NCBI RefSeq assembly: GCF_033118175.1
Contig: NC_083701.1
Span: 69,525,001-69,589,000 of the forward strand
DNA: 64,000 nucleotides
Origin: Dama dama
Lineage: Eukaryota > Chordata > Mammalia > Artiodactyla > Cervidae
Reading direction: 5' to 3'
Shown: positions 23,562-36,275 of the stretch, piece after piece
How the letters are laid out: every line of letters starts with the position of its first letter
How positions within the stretch are numbered: the first letter of the stretch is position 1
Notes under the pieces: generated by a model
Told to the model about the DNA's origin: nothing
What the model saw: only the letters and a program-made list of their open reading frames with translations
Database searches by the model: none
Made by a program: the position numbers and the translations under genes

Positions 23562-23875
23562 TAACCAGCCCATCCTAAAGGACATCAGTCCTGGGTATTC
23601 ACTGGAAGGACTGATGTTGAAGCTGAAACTCCAATACTTTGGCCACCTGATGCGAAGAACTGACTCATTTAAAAAGACCCTGATGTTGGGAAAGATTGAG
23701 GGTAGGAGGAGAAGGGGATGACAGAGAATGAGATGGTTGGATGCCATCACTGGCTCAATGGACATGAGTCTGGGTAAACTCTGGGAGTTGGTGATGGACA
23801 GGGAGGCCTGGCGTGCTGCGGTTCATGGGGTTGCAAAGAGTCGGACACGACTGAGCAACTGAACTGAACTGACTG
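23562..23875 (+). mobile_element. BovB LINE 3' end (5'-truncated)
   Basis: The forward copy includes the last codons of the BovB ORF: 'gttgaagctgaaactccaat', 'ctgatgttgggaaagattga' and 'gagatggttggatgccatca'. The 3' end is 'gcaaagagtcggacacgact', then 'gagcaactgaactgaactga'. The terminal ACTGA repeats mark the true 3' end. The coding part corresponds to the C-terminal tail after the reverse transcriptase. About 310 bases of the roughly 3-kb element survive, typical of 5' truncation. Confidence 0.93.
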
Positions 23876-26800
23876 TGGCTTCATCCATGAGGTAGGTAAC
23901 ACTTTGCTCCAAACATTCTATTGACAATTGATAATCAATCTCCTGATGCCTCATCTGTCAATGTATGTTGACCTCATGGATTAAAAACAGTGTGAGGACC
24001 ATTTGGGAAACATAGCTGTTTCCCCAGTCCCTCTAAGACACTTGAAGATATTATTCATTTTAGAAGTATATACCTTTACCCGGCACACAAATCCCAAAGA
24101 ATCATTTGGAAAAAAGTTTTTACTAATTAAAGCATTTCCATAAGCATTAAAAAAGATTCTGCTGAATGTAAATTTACTACAGTAAATTCTAATTGCCTTT
24201 CTGATAGAGCCAGATTTTCAGATACTGTGTTTACCTGGACTGGAGTAGGCCTCTACAGAACTCTTAGGAGAAGAGTTAATCCTGTTTTCTCAAGTGTCTA
24301 ATTTATCACAGAGCTACCTTAGGCACTGGGAGCATCTGGCTCAACCCATACATATTTTTCAAGTCCAAATTACGGACTGAGAATTAGGCCAGGAGTGTGA
24401 TGTTATGTTCAGCAATAGGATGGACTCACCAAGAGGGAGAGGCAAAAATATTGCTTCAGATTTTCATAAGGGTGAAACTCGATATATCATCAATGAGTCT
24501 TCCTTCGATGTCTTGAAAGCCTTCAGTCCCTGCTTAATATTCTGCGTGTGTGAACCGATTTGGGTTAAGGTTGCTTTAAGCAGCTGGGGCATTAATAATA
24601 AGACTTCTCTTTTATTCTTAAGATGTTTTTTAAAAAAAGTCTGTTTTGTGTGTTATAGCCTGCAATTTGTGCCAAGATATGTATCTGCATACCATCTACT
24701 GTCTACCCCATGTAATCTTAGATGGACGACTAAGCAATTGTTTTGCAAACAGTTACCTAATCATAATAATTACCCATCTCTATTCTTCTTATTTATTTAT
24801 TTTTTATTTTTTAAACATTAGGCTTAGTTATGATCAGTTTGGGGGAAAAAAGAGAAAAAACAGAACACATCTTTTTTAATTGTTTTGTTTCTTCATAAAT
24901 TCTCACAAGTCCAAACTAAGCTGGTGTCATGGGAGGGAGGAGTGGTATTACACTTGAACATTTGATAGGTGAGAAAACAATGGCAGTGTGTGTTTTCTTA
25001 AATTTGAAATGATTTGCTCAGTGGATTGAAAGGTTCTGTCCACTCCAAGCACAGGCCTGTGCATCCGTGACTGGATGTAGAACGTGTTAAAGTCCTTAAA
25101 ACTTGGATGAAGATGGTCCCACGGGGAGGGTGGTAATGCCATCACCCTGAATCACCTGTTGTTGACATTTGAGGGGAAGCCAAAGCCAAACTTCTGTTGA
25201 ATCCCTGACAAAGAGAATCTCACTTTGGGAAAGGAAAATCCAATATTTCATTAAATGTATTTGTCCTTGTTCTAAACTCATAATGCAAGGACCTCATGGA
25301 CCTCAAGACAAACTGTTTTTCAGGTTAGAGGGAAAAAAGAAGACAATCTTACTTCTTCCTCTGCATCACAAAGGCATCCAACCTCCAAGGTGACCAGTTT
25401 GACCTTTCTCTTAAAGCGCTGTTTAATTTTTTTTTAAGCCTTTAAAAATGCCAACATGCAAATTGTACATAAAATATTTAAAACATGAGTCCTCACTTTG
25501 AAAAGTGAACTAATGAATTCATCAGTCAAAACCTTGAAGTTCTGAAAACCTCTAATTTACCCTTGTTATAATTTAGTGGAAGAAAAGTAGCCTTCTGCTA
25601 GATAGCTCCACAGAAGCGTAATTAACCTTTGCTTTTGTGGGAACAGGTGGGACAATTGGTAGAAAAAGATGATAAATAAGATACACATACACACACATCA
25701 GAGTATAATCTTACTGGTCTCTTCCCCCTCGAGTTTTTATGAAGATCAAAATTTGAAAGAGCCTTTTAACTATAAGTTAGTCCATATACATAAAGTGTTA
25801 CAATAGTTGTTTTTTTTAGGTAGATAATAGAGACACAGACATCAAAATGCTAACAAACAATTACATAATTATTTCTACTGTAGAAACTAGGTACTTTCTC
25901 CTTTCCTGAATTTTCTAATGGAGTTTTCAATTAATGCATATTACTATGAAATAAAACAAAATGAAATACCAATGTTGTATTATTTTATTAGCAGGCACAA
26001 TGGCTGGCCCACAGATACCGTGGCAATAGTAGTATATATTCAAACATAAAAACTGTAGTGTGTGACCCAGTAAGTTAAAGTGCTTCCATAGGGATGAGTC
26101 AGGACACTTGGAACTGAAACTGCCCATAACACAGGTCTGATTCAGTTCAAGCAAGCAGGGAAGGAAATCCTCTTCTTTTAAGACTGACGTGTGCAGGTTA
26201 AAATAGGACACTACCCGCTCCCCCCACCGCCCATCATCTGATTCAGAACAGAGTGAGCCTATTTCCCTCAATATTTTTCACTAAACCTGATTCTTCTCCT
26301 TTGCTTAATGAACTCAAGAGTTCATCTAAATCTGATTCTAGCCTGTGTTAAGACTTGACAAGAGCTTAAGAGGAGGGCAGATACATTTTGTATCACATGG
26401 AGCCTCTGATAGTACACAGAGAAGACAGATCAACGCTTCCAATTTTTACACGTTTTTGCTCGTTTAATCAATTTTATTTCCACGAGTGAAAATGGATGTA
26501 CCATATGAAAAGAGCTCAATTAAAAGTGGGGTGTGTCATTACCCTGAGAAGAAATGAATATGCCTCTTTAATATAAAGAATCACTATATTCCGGTGACTC
26601 TGATTTACTCCTTGGTTCTTGTTTCGTGCATTAAGGAATTTTCTAGGTCACCAGTGTTTGTGTATTCATATGTGTGTGCATACACAAGTGTGTCCCAGAA
26701 GAGAAATATGAAGGATTTAATATCCTTTTTTCAGGATAATATAAACTGCTAGTATAGTTTATGTTTTAATATAAAACCTAATATAACTAAATAGCCAGGA

Positions 26801-27050
26801 TTTACACATTATCTAAATTCTTTCACCTTAGTAGGAATAACGAAATTCAGTTTTGAGTTTTAACATGTTCCTTTTTCTATAAATATTTCCTCAAATTATC
26901 ATGTGCTTAGGAAAAATATATGTGTACTGTGGGGCATGGATATATTTTATTAAATCACAGTATCAAAAGTTCCCTTTAAAAAAATCCAGAAGAAGCCCAG
27001 GATCTAGCTATAATAAAAAAGAAAATGAAAAAAGATTCTATAAATATGTA
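23876..27050. other. Long unique stretch
   Basis: About 3.2 kb without a recognised insertion. Open frames of 138 codons (24405-24821, plus) and 114 codons (25927-26271, minus) show no domain; they are rich in Phe, Leu, Cys and Tyr, as AT-rich random frames are. A short CA-rich patch lies at about 25683-25697. Confidence 0.45.
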
Positions 27051-27054
27051 TTTG

Positions 27055-27168
27055 CATATATATATATATATATGTAAAGATAAAATGTTATATATATATA
27101 CATATATGTGTACATATAATATATATGTATAAAAATAATCACGGATGGTTGTGTGTGTGTGTGTGTAT
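27055..27168. repeat. Compound AT and GT microsatellites
   Basis: Alternating TA tracts lie at 27056-27073 and 27090-27128, interrupted by CATATG and GTACAT units. A pure GT run follows at 27151-27166. These are simple repeats, likely length-variable, and they account for the tyrosine/isoleucine-rich open frames on the minus strand. Confidence 0.95.
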
Positions 27169-27170
27169 AA

Positions 27171-29050
27171 CTGTATGATAAATTCCACATTGGGAAGGTC
27201 CTAGAACCACCCTTGTTTCTCTCCCATTCCACATATTCTTTTATTCTCTAAGTTTTTGTTTTAGGAAAAGGCATTGTATGGGAGACCTCATCATATCTAC
27301 CTTGTGTTGATTAAAACTTTTGTTTTTTTTAATTGATTCCTATGAAGAAACTATGAAACTCAAAATGTGATTCAACTGTTTTTTCTGAAGCAGCAAGACT
27401 GTGTAGATCATGGTTTCCTCCTTACAAAAAAAAGGTAAATCTTTAGTTTTTATACAATTGCTCAAACAAAAATGATGCAAATGTCATGAGTGGTGTGTTT
27501 GACTAGTAAGATGGTTTCATCCTATAATGAGATTTCCCCCTGTAGGAGGGCTATGAATTGCTAATTAGCATCTATGACCTAATATTCTCTAGCAACCAAG
27601 AGTAATAGCAGTAATTTCCAATCTTACGCAGAATACAAGTCTCCAATATTGCCAGCACTTCTGTTTCATTTGTAATTAACTGCAAGCAATTATTACAGTC
27701 AAGAAAGTATATTCTAATGCTCGTAGGTAATAAAATAAAAATAAATTATGTTTGTAAAACTTATATATGTGTCATGCTGACTGACTGGTGTTCTTTGAAA
27801 ACCCTGAGGTTATACAGGTATCAATTAAATTTTTCTTTTCGTCAACAATGGTATCACTCTTAATTTTAATTTGTAACTTTTAGTTCACTACTTAATTATT
27901 TGCTCTTTGCTTGAAAATGAATATTTATTCGATTTTGTTTTGAGTTCATGGATAAAAGAAAACATTTAAAAGTTAGTAATTAAGGAGAGATGTCACATTA
28001 TCTGACAATATGTTTTAAGAGACTAGTAATGCATACTTAAGTGGGGACACAGTATGCACAGAAGGACTGACTTATGACATGAAAATGAAAGAATTTGATT
28101 TCAGATTTTTCCATAAGAGTTACACTTCTGTGAATGCAAATAAGATTGTTGTATAAAAAATTTAAAATGACATTTAAGATGATTTTTTACCCTGTAAGAA
28201 AGAATAAAGTCTTACTTATCTAGAACTGTGAAGGACTGCAGTTTTCAGTATGATTGATTTCCTTCCCAGATAATTTACCCTTTAATGCACCAATACTGTA
28301 TTTTAAATATTTTTGATGAGCATTTTCTCAAAAAAATTATTCCCATGCTTTACTTTGCATCGTTTTTGATGGGCCCTCCTGTAGTTCTGGAGGATGCCTT
28401 CCTGTGCAATAAGGATGTTAGGTTATTTAGGTGAAATTGGGGTCTTAATCTTCACTTCCCACAATAAGAGCAGCTCATTGTGCACGCTTCTGCACTGTCC
28501 TGGCTTCCATCCTTCATTCCACTCCAAGAACATGTTTTGTTGCTCAACCTTAGCCTTAAAAAATGTCCGACCTTAGAAAACAGACTATACACATGATTTA
28601 ATCCTTTACTGATTAAGCAGGGTCATCATCAGGCACATTAATTATTATATAGTGCAGAAATATAATAGTATAATTAACATTTGAAGGTTTGTGTATTTCC
28701 CCTACCCTGAAAGGTTTCAGATGTCTGTGCTTTTCTTATTATTTCTTATTCCTTCCTTTACTGACAGCTGCAACTTGAACCCACTGTCACCGCTTTAAGC
28801 CATCCCTATCTCTGATTCTCAGCTTATAAAGCCAGAGATGTGAAGGTGGTCAAGGGAGACCATACAACTAAGTTCAGTAAATCCTAATGTGATGATATAA
28901 AAGCACATTGTGAAACTGTCAAGTACTCTAAAACCACAAAGCACTGCTCTTAAACAGAACTAGAATAACAGGTAGGGAATAGAGTAGGGCAAATTTAAGC
29001 TCAAACTATGAAAGAAATTATTCAAGCTTTAGAGGTGGCAGTGATAATGG
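27171..29050. other. Unique stretch
   Basis: AT-rich, with no gene or named repeat recognised. A 60-codon open frame at 28394-28576 has no supporting signal. Confidence 0.45.
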
Positions 29051-29053
29051 TGA

Positions 29054-30553
29054 TGATTGTTGTTGTTCAGTCATGTCTGAATCTTTGCCACCCCATGGAC
29101 CGCATCATGCCATGCTTCCCTGTCCTTCACTATCTTCTGGAGTTTGCTCAAAATTGTGTCCATTGAGTCAGTGATGCCATCCAACCATCTCATCCTCTGT
29201 TGCCCCCTTCTCTTTCTCCTGCCTTCAGTCTTTCCCAACATCAGGGTCTTTTCAAATGACTCAGCTCTTCCAATCAGGTGACCAAAGTATTGGAGCTTCA
29301 GCTTCAGCATCAGTCCTTCCAATGAATATTCAGGGTTGTTTTCCTTTAAGATAGACTGGTTTGATCTCCTTGCAGCCCAAGGGACTCTCAAGAGCTTTCT
29401 CCAGCACCACAGGATTGAAAGCATCAATTCTTCAGTACTCAGCCTTCTTTATGGTCCACCTCTCACATTTGTACAAGACTACTGGAAAAAACATAGCTTT
29501 GATTAGACAGATTTTGGTCAGCAAAGTGATGTCTCTGCTTTCTAAAATGCTATCTAGGTTTGTCATAGCTTTTCTTCCAAGGAACAAGCATCTTTCAATT
29601 TCATGGCTGCAGTCACCATCTGCAATGATTTTGGAGCCCAAGAAAATAAAGTCTGTCCCTGTCTCCATTTCTCGCCCATTTGCCAGGAAGTGATGGGACT
29701 GGATGGCATGATCTTAGGCATTCTTTTGAATGTTGAGTTTTAAGCCAGCTTTTTCACTCTCCTCTTTCACCTTCATCAAGAGGCTCTTTAGTTCCTTTTT
29801 GCTTTCTGCCATTAGAGTGGTGTCATCTGCATATCTGAGGTTATTGATATTTCTCCCAGCAATCTTGTTTCCAGCTTGTGCTTCACCCAGCCCAGCATTT
29901 CTCATGATGTGCTCTATGTGTAAGTTAAACAAGCAGGGAACAATATACAGCCTTGAAATACTCCTTTCCCAATTTTGAACAGTCTGTTGCTCCATGTCCA
30001 GTTTTAACCATATGCTTCTTGACCTGCATACAGGTTTCTCAGGAGGCAGGTAAGATGGTATGGTACTCCCATCACTTTAAGAATGTTCCACAGTTTGTTG
30101 TGATCCACACAGTCAAAGGCTTTAGCGTAGTCAATGGAGCAAAGTAGATGTGCTTTTGGAATTCCCTCGCTTTTTCTATAATCCAACGAATGTTGGCAAT
30201 TTGATCTCCAGCTCCTCTGGCGTTTCTAAATCCTGCTTGTACATCTGGAAGTTCTTGGTTTACATACTGTTGAAGCCTAGCTTGAAGAATTTTGAGCATT
30301 ACATTGCTAGAATGTGAAATGAGTGCAGTTGTGTGGTAGTTTGAACATTCATTGGCATTGCCCTTCTTTGGGATTAGAATGATAACTGATAAGCTTTTCT
30401 AGTCCTGTGGCCACTGCTGACTTTTCCAAATTTGCTGTCATATTGAGTGCAGCACTTTCACAGCATCATCTTTCAGGATTTGAAATAGCTCAGCAGGAAT
30501 TCTATCACTTCTATCACTTGTTTGTAGTAATGCTTCCTAAGACCCACCTGACT
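29054..30553 (-). mobile_element. BovB (RTE-clade) LINE, 1.5-kb 5'-truncated copy with reverse transcriptase remnant
   Basis: The BovB tail lies at the left ('ttgttgttcagtcatgtctg') and the element reads leftwards from about 30553. Decayed reverse transcriptase runs in five consecutive pieces: about 30299-30072 (QAGFR motif, then IANIRWIIEKA), 30186-30004 (DYAKAFDCVDHNKLW motif and LRNLYAGQEA), 29995-29714 (NNLRYADDTT motif), 29668-29432 (FLGSKI, then LDSIL) and 29427-29071 (LRVPWAARRSNQSILKE, then RRGQQRMRWLDGITDSMD). The catalytic YADD box at 29822-29833 is intact. The pieces are in different frames, so frameshifts have killed the ORF. The endonuclease half is missing. The family is spread among ruminants and is a known case of horizontal transfer; that is background knowledge, not visible here. 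Confidence 0.95.
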
Positions 30554-30559
30554 TTAATA

Positions 30560-30690
30560 GCAAAAAACTATTTACCACTTATTCTGTGCCAGGCACCATA
30601 CCAGTCAATTTTATACAGCATCTAATTAAATGACATCTATAACCCTAAAGGTTAATGATTATTATTAATATTAACAATATTGTGATTTTT
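30560..30690 (-). mobile_element. MIR SINE fragment (reverse)
   Basis: 'tattctgtgccaggcaccat' followed by 'acagcatctaattaaatgac', 'ctataaccctaaaggttaat' and 'gattattattaat' follows the reverse MIR 3' half. It directly abuts the BovB copy. Confidence 0.6.
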
Positions 30691-31195
30691 CATTCTAGAA
30701 AATTCAAACTTTGTTTACATAATCTTGGAATTAACAAACAGGTATTATGGAAAGGCATTTGGATCACCCCATGCCTGTTTGCTTTCAAAACATTTGAGTA
30801 TAATTACCAAGTTTTTCTGCATCCCAAGTATGGTAGAAGATAAGAAAAGAAAACATTTTCCACAGTCATCAAGTCCAGCCCTGTGATTTTATAGTTGAAG
30901 ACACTGAAGATCATTGTGCTGAAAACTATCACTTTCCTGCATTCAATCTCCTCCTCCAGGACAGGAACTTGTTTTTAATCACTTTGAGTATGTAGACTTC
31001 TCTCTCTTCTCCATTTCTCCTGCTGTCAGTCTTCCCCTCACTCCTCATTACTTGAAATTGGTCTGACATGGGCTGTAGTAACAGAGGGAAATGAAGGGAG
31101 AATTGTGGATGTTTTTGCAACATACAACAATCTCTTTCATAAGTTCCTCTTTTCTTACTTGCCTTTTTAAATATCGGTTCAACTCTGATGTTCAC
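30691..31195. other. Unique sequence
   Basis: No gene or confidently named repeat. A phrase at about 30870-30915 resembles a MIR-type end but is too short to call. Confidence 0.4.
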
Positions 31196-31199
31196 CATT

Positions 31200-32192
31200 G
31201 GCCTCTTTCCTTAGTCTTTTACCTTCTCCCCTTGTATCTCTTCCTATAACTTCAGCTCTCATGTTTTCATGGATGATTCACAGATCTCTCTGTCAACCCT
31301 TAACCATGTTCATGAGCTCCAGAGTGGAATTCTCAACTACTTATTGGAAATGTGCCTGACTTCCCACGTGTGCTCAAAGGCAACAAGTTCCAAACTAAAC
31401 TCTGTATTCTTCCTCAGACATGTTTCTTTTTGAAACGTTGACTCTGTAATTTGTGTTATTTTCCATCTCTTCTCCTAGTCTAGAGATCTCAGAACAGGTT
31501 TTGATGATTTTCTCTCCTACAAACCCTATTGAATCGGTTAGTGAGTTCTGATCATTCAACCTAAGTGTTCCTCAGGCTCCTCTTTGTTTATTCCTCATCT
31601 CACCTTGATTAGATACAGTGTTTCTTACTAGATTACTTATTGATTTTTCTTTACTCCTTTATGTGTAAAATTGAGTATATACTCTTCATTGTGATCAGAA
31701 TAGTATGTCTAAAATATGTGACTATACATACACATGTATGCATGTTAAATTGATCCATTTCTGTCCAACTCTTTGCAATTCTATGGACTGTACCCTCCAG
31801 GCTCCTCTGTTCGTAAGCCTTTCCAGGCAAGAACACTGGTCGCCATGCCCTCCTCCAGAGGACCTTCCTGGCCCAGGGACTGAATCTACGGTTCTTACGC
31901 CTCTTGCACTGGCAGGCAGGTTCTTTGCCACTAGCCCCACCTGTGAAGCTCACATATACACAACCCTATCTTATTTAGATACCCTTTTATAGCTTCTCAT
32001 TATCTGGAAGTAAAAAAAAAAAAAAGCCTGCTGACTCTTGTTCTTGGAGATTTGAAGTGTTCTTGGATGTCTCTAAGGTCAAGTCATAATTATTTTGTAT
32101 ACCAATGGTATATCTCCCAGTGTTTAGCATCCTGCCTCACTTGTAACAGATGCTCATCAGATACTTGTTGGATGGACAAATGAAAGAACGTC
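31200..32192 (+). mobile_element. L2 LINE, ORF2 C-terminal part and 3' end, split by a SINE
   Basis: The forward L2 order is visible: 'ttcatggatgattcacagat', 'gagctccagagtggaattct', 'attggaaatgtgcctgactt', 'caagttccaaactaaactct', 'gattttctctcctacaaacc'. After the nested SINE (31746-31952) comes 'agcttctcattatctggaag', with the 3' end 'gtttagcatcctgcctcact' and 'tggatggacaaatgaaag'. An A run of about 14 lies at 32012-32026. There is no open frame. It is the opposite orientation to the L2 copies at 16.2 and 36.1 kb. Confidence 0.75.
31746..31952 (-). mobile_element. Bov-tA SINE nested in L2
   Basis: Reverse full-length copy: 'catttctgtccaactctttg' (tail side), 'tttccaggcaagaacactgg' (body) and 'tttgccactagccccacctg' (decayed tRNA head). 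The flanks 'acatacacatg' and 'acatatacaca' may be a worn duplication. The stretch between body and head carries an extra CTTACGCCTCTTG-type segment seen in some older Bov-tA copies. Confidence 0.88.
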
Positions 32193-32239
32193 AAGTGTAC
32201 CCACAAGGCAGAGGAACAACAATCAGAGAGTTCTTGGGT

Positions 32240-32475
32240 GTTGTGTTAGAAAGAGTAAGGAAACTTAGAGATCAACAGTCCTTGCTTTGAATCTAGCACT
32301 GCCACCTCCTAGCCATGGACCTTGGACAATTTATTTAATCCTTCTGACCCTAGGTTTGTCTGTTGATAAGATGGAGATAGTGATAGTTTGTGTTCTACGT
32401 CAGAGATAATGTATGTGAAATGCATACACAAAACTCCTTTTAATACATGGGGATATTATTTATTATCACCATCAT
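32240..32475 (+). mobile_element. MIR SINE
   Basis: 'gctttgaatctagcactgcc', 'catggaccttggacaattta', 'tttaatccttctgaccctag', 'gataagatggagatagtgat' and an 'atacatggggatattattta' end follow the full MIR order on the plus strand. Confidence 0.82.
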
Positions 32476-32718
32476 CATCAGCCCAGGTGAAAGAGCTATC
32501 AATTTCCGGTGTAACAATATATAATAGAGACCCAACCATACAGACTGAGATTTAAACTCAGGTGGGACTCAAAGTGTGAGATATGAGCCGAGTCTCAAAC
32601 ATTCAAAACCAAACAAATATAGTGCTCAGGATAGAGAACCCCAGCAGGAATTCATGCACAGGGAAAGAAAAATCAGAACTTAGAAGATAAAGGTATAAGA
32701 GAAGTTCATTACTATAAA

Positions 32719-32928
32719 AAGCTTCCCTAGGGGCTCAGGTGGTGAAGTATTCACCTGCAATGCAGGAGACCTGGGTTCAATCCCTGGGTCAGGAAGGTCC
32801 CCTGGAGAAGGGCATGTCCACCCACTCCAATATTCTTGCCTGGAGAATCCCATGAACAGAGGAGCCTGGCGGGCTACAGTCCATGGGATCACAAAAAGTC
32901 AGACAGGACTGAATGACTATGCATGCAC
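32719..32928 (+). mobile_element. Bov-tA SINE
   Basis: Forward full-length copy. The head is 'agcttccctaggggctcagg', with box-B-like 'gggttcaatccctgggtcag', then 'gagaagggcatgtccaccca', 'gagcctggcgggctacagtc' and 'aaaagtcagacaggactgaa'. It makes an inverted pair with the SINE at 31746 about 770 bases away. Confidence 0.94.
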
Positions 32929-33240
32929 GCATTAAGAAGCCTGGATAAAATATGAGAGGATAGGGATGCTTGGTATTAAAGTGATGAGCCCCATCTGTAA
33001 ATATTTGTGTCATAAACTTCTATTCTAGAAAGTATGCAAGACAAAAAAGAACATACACACCATACCTTCTATAATATTTTCAAGATTAAATACAAACATT
33101 GATTTCTTTTTTTCTTTTTTTTTGACCCTTTGGCAGCCACAAGAAAAATTGACATTAAAATTTACAACAAAAAGGTGTATAAACAAAAAGTTACCTCTCC
33201 GGTTCTATTTAATGGTGCTACAAATATGAAAACAAAATTG

Positions 33241-33448
33241 CTTGCCTGGTGGCTCAGTCAGTAAAGAATCTGCCTGCAGTGCAGGAGACCTGGTTTCGAT
33301 CCCTGGGTCAGGAAGATCCCATGGAGAAGGAAATGGCAACCCACTACAGTGTTCTTGCCTGGAAAATCCCATGGACAGAGGAGCCTCGTAGGCTGCAGTC
33401 CATGGGGGTCCCAAAGAGTTGGGAACAACTGAGCGACTAACACTCAAT
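33241..33448 (+). mobile_element. Bov-tA SINE
   Basis: Forward full-length copy with a well preserved tRNA head ('tggctcagtcagtaaagaat') and box B ('ggtttcgatccctgggtcag'), body 'gaggagcctcgtaggctgca' and tail 'gaacaactgagcgactaaca'. It lies 310 bases after another forward copy. No clear target-site duplication. Confidence 0.94.
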
Positions 33449-35634
33449 ACTTTGCAAACTGAAGAGAAGTTTATTCTGTAAAAAAGCCATTTTGATGAAA
33501 GTGTGTTCAGGCAGTAAAAACATTAGCCTAATTTCTGAAATAAATTGTAACTAAAAATATTAAAATTAGCAACTCTTAGAATAAAGGTGATATTCTTGGG
33601 CCATGTCATTATAGCTATTCCTTTTTGCAGAGTCTGCTTAGAAGTCTCCTATTCCATTAAACCAAGATTTCTAATCTCTCTGAAGATCTTCAAAGAAGTG
33701 AATAGAAATTTCTCCCACTGGTGTTCAGATCCACCAAATGAGTCCATTTGAGATCACTGAGAAGACTCTATGCTAGTATCTTTCATTCTTCTAAGTTTTT
33801 TTAGAATATGAGAATATGGCTTTTTAAATCTTCTAATTGGGAAGAATTCATTATATTAGACCAAGTCATTTATATGAGTCCAAACAGTCATACATCCAAT
33901 AAAAATACTCATCCAATTTAAAAACTAGGTTAAAAAAAGTGATATGCTCCTCACCTAGCTGCCCCATCTATCCACAGAGTTTGAACAGGCATGAATCTAC
34001 AGAGGGATCAGAATGATATATTCTATCTGCAAAGGAAAGAGATTGGGGGGAGGGGCAGAGGACACGGCTGTTTTTTCTGTCTATAGGGTCTTTACTGAGC
34101 CATCACTGTGTATGTTTAAGGGATTATATGATCCATACTGTGCAAATACTCACAAAAAATCAGCCATTTTATAGGCCACATTCTAATTTTGATTTCTTTT
34201 TCTCAAAGGTTATCTTAATTTCCATACTTTTTAAAGTTTAATTTTCTCCTTTTTTTCAGCCACTAATAATGATGTCACTCTCCTTTTAAATAGGCACACC
34301 ACTGTACACACGTGTGTTTTTCCTTTTCTGTACATCTATATGCCAAATTATATGACCACTTTAAAGAAATACAGAAAAATAAAGGGTTAATGTATTTTTA
34401 GATAATATATAGTAACTGTCAATATTATCCATGATATTTAATTTACCTTATACTCATGTATATTTGTTTCTAGTTACAGCCTTTGAAGTAGGGAAATCAG
34501 GCACTTCTTCATCTATCTTTTTCAGTCACTTTAAATATCTCTGATACCTGGATGGCAGTTTGGTTTTATCTCATAGTCTTAATTTTGATTGATTGATAAT
34601 GGCTGCCTAGAGCAGGGTGTTCAGGGGAATTGGAAGACATTGTCCAGAAACAGGAGCAGAGAAAGAGTGCTGTGATTGGTTATCAATGTCGACTACGGGT
34701 AAGTGAAGGGGAAAGAGCAGAACCATTGTAGTGTATAGGACAAACCTATTCTATATAATGATATAGTCGTTTCTACTAATGTCAGTGGTTTTCAAATGAC
34801 TTATAGCCTTATTGGTTTTCTCATATGAATCACAGACCATGGAAAATGAATTGAGCGACTAATTTCTTAATTCTCTCAAGGATGCTACATAATTCGTACT
34901 ATCCTAGACTCATAAAACAGAAGTTAATCCTATATAAACAACGGATAACTTAGGGCATGGGGCTTAATTGTCCCAGGCTGAGAAAGACTGAAGTGGTCAA
35001 TAAGGACCTAAGTCTACTACAGGTGTAAGGAGGAACAGAGAGGGAAGGATTCCAGTCTTCCATTTGTAAGCCAACCGTATCAGCCTCACTCTTACTGAGG
35101 GGTATGCATGCATGCTAATTCATGTATTATAGAATTCATTTGAAAAATATTCTACAGTTTAAAAATCTTCAAATTAAAAAAGTTTGAAAACAGCTGATAC
35201 AGATTTTTTTTTCTTCTATTGAAGTTATTCTTTTTCATTTTACATAAATTTGTCTTTATTATCCAAGATAAATTAAAATGTTGCTATATTTTGCTATTAA
35301 TTGCTCTTCCATCATGTGGATACAAAAATTTCCTTTGATTGTCTAAGAAAATAATGTGGAAGATAGAAAAAATATCATCAAGTCAAGATTGTGTAGTCAG
35401 TAAGAAAATCAAGCCCATTAGATCATGATTAACAGAAGTTTTGAATTAAGGGATTTGATGTAAATTTCCATATTCACCTTTGCACCTGGATTCTGAAACA
35501 GCTGCCCCTTTAATCACTTACAAATTTCTTCAAATAATGTTTCCTTTTTCCTTGTTGTTTGATAGCTAATGTAATTAACATCATTTCAGCAAACCTGCAA
35601 AAATCTGGTGTAGATTTTGCGATTTGTGTCTAGC
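33449..35634. other. Unique AT-rich stretch
   Basis: No gene or confidently named repeat in 2.2 kb. A block at 34780-35000 starts with a 'cagtggttttcaaatgac'-like phrase reminiscent of hAT-type terminal sequences, but the continuation does not support a call. Confidence 0.4.
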
Positions 35635-35869
35635 AGGGCCTTCAGAGGACTTCCCTGGAGGCTCAGTGGTAAAGAATCCACCTGCAGTGCAGGAGGCACA
35701 GGAGATGCAAGTTCAGTCCCTGAGTCGGGAAGATCCTCTGGAGGAGGGCATGGCAACCCACTCCAGTATTCTTGAAGAATCCCAAGACAGAGGAGCCTGG
35801 CAGGCCACAGTCCATACGGTCACAAAGAGTCTGAAGAAACTGAGCATGCATGCATGTAGGGCCTTCAGA
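35635..35869 (+). mobile_element. Bov-tA SINE with target-site duplication
   Basis: Forward full-length copy between perfect 12-base duplications, agggccttcaga, at 35635-35646 and 35858-35869. The element is about 35647-35857. The head reads 'ggacttccctggaggctcag'. A short duplication of a 'gcaggaggcacaggagatgc' type is present in the box-B area. A small deletion is seen at 'tattcttgaagaatccc', where 'cctgg' is lost. Confidence 0.96.
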
Positions 35870-36275
35870 TAGATGAAAGCTATTCCAAGTAGAATCTTGC
35901 TTTTTGACACAGATTATTTCAATGCCCTATAAGTAATTAATCACCAAAAAAACCCTACATTAATGTAGCCCTCAGGTCATACATTGGGACCTAGAAGCTA
36001 AATGAATAGAAAGTTCACATTCTCCAAGAAATATTCATTTGTTTTATATGACTTATGTTACACAATTTATTTGCTTTATATTTAGAAGCCCAATCTAATG
36101 GTATATGTGCAATATGGAAAACTTGTTATTTTGAGGACTGTGCTTTTATTATTAACTGAGCATCAACTTTTGCCAGGCATGGGGCAAAGAAGATGTTAGA
36201 ATATAAGAGATGGCCTTGGTTATGGGGATAGACAGCGCATAGAAACAGGCCACAGAAAGAGGCAAATTATTAAGT

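Noticed and set aside
24405..24821. 138-codon plus-strand open frame
   Set aside because: Phe/Cys/Leu-rich, ends in a T-rich tract, no recognisable motif; most likely chance.
34780..35000. Possible hAT-type DNA transposon start
   Set aside because: Only the first dozen bases look right and no matching terminal repeat follows.
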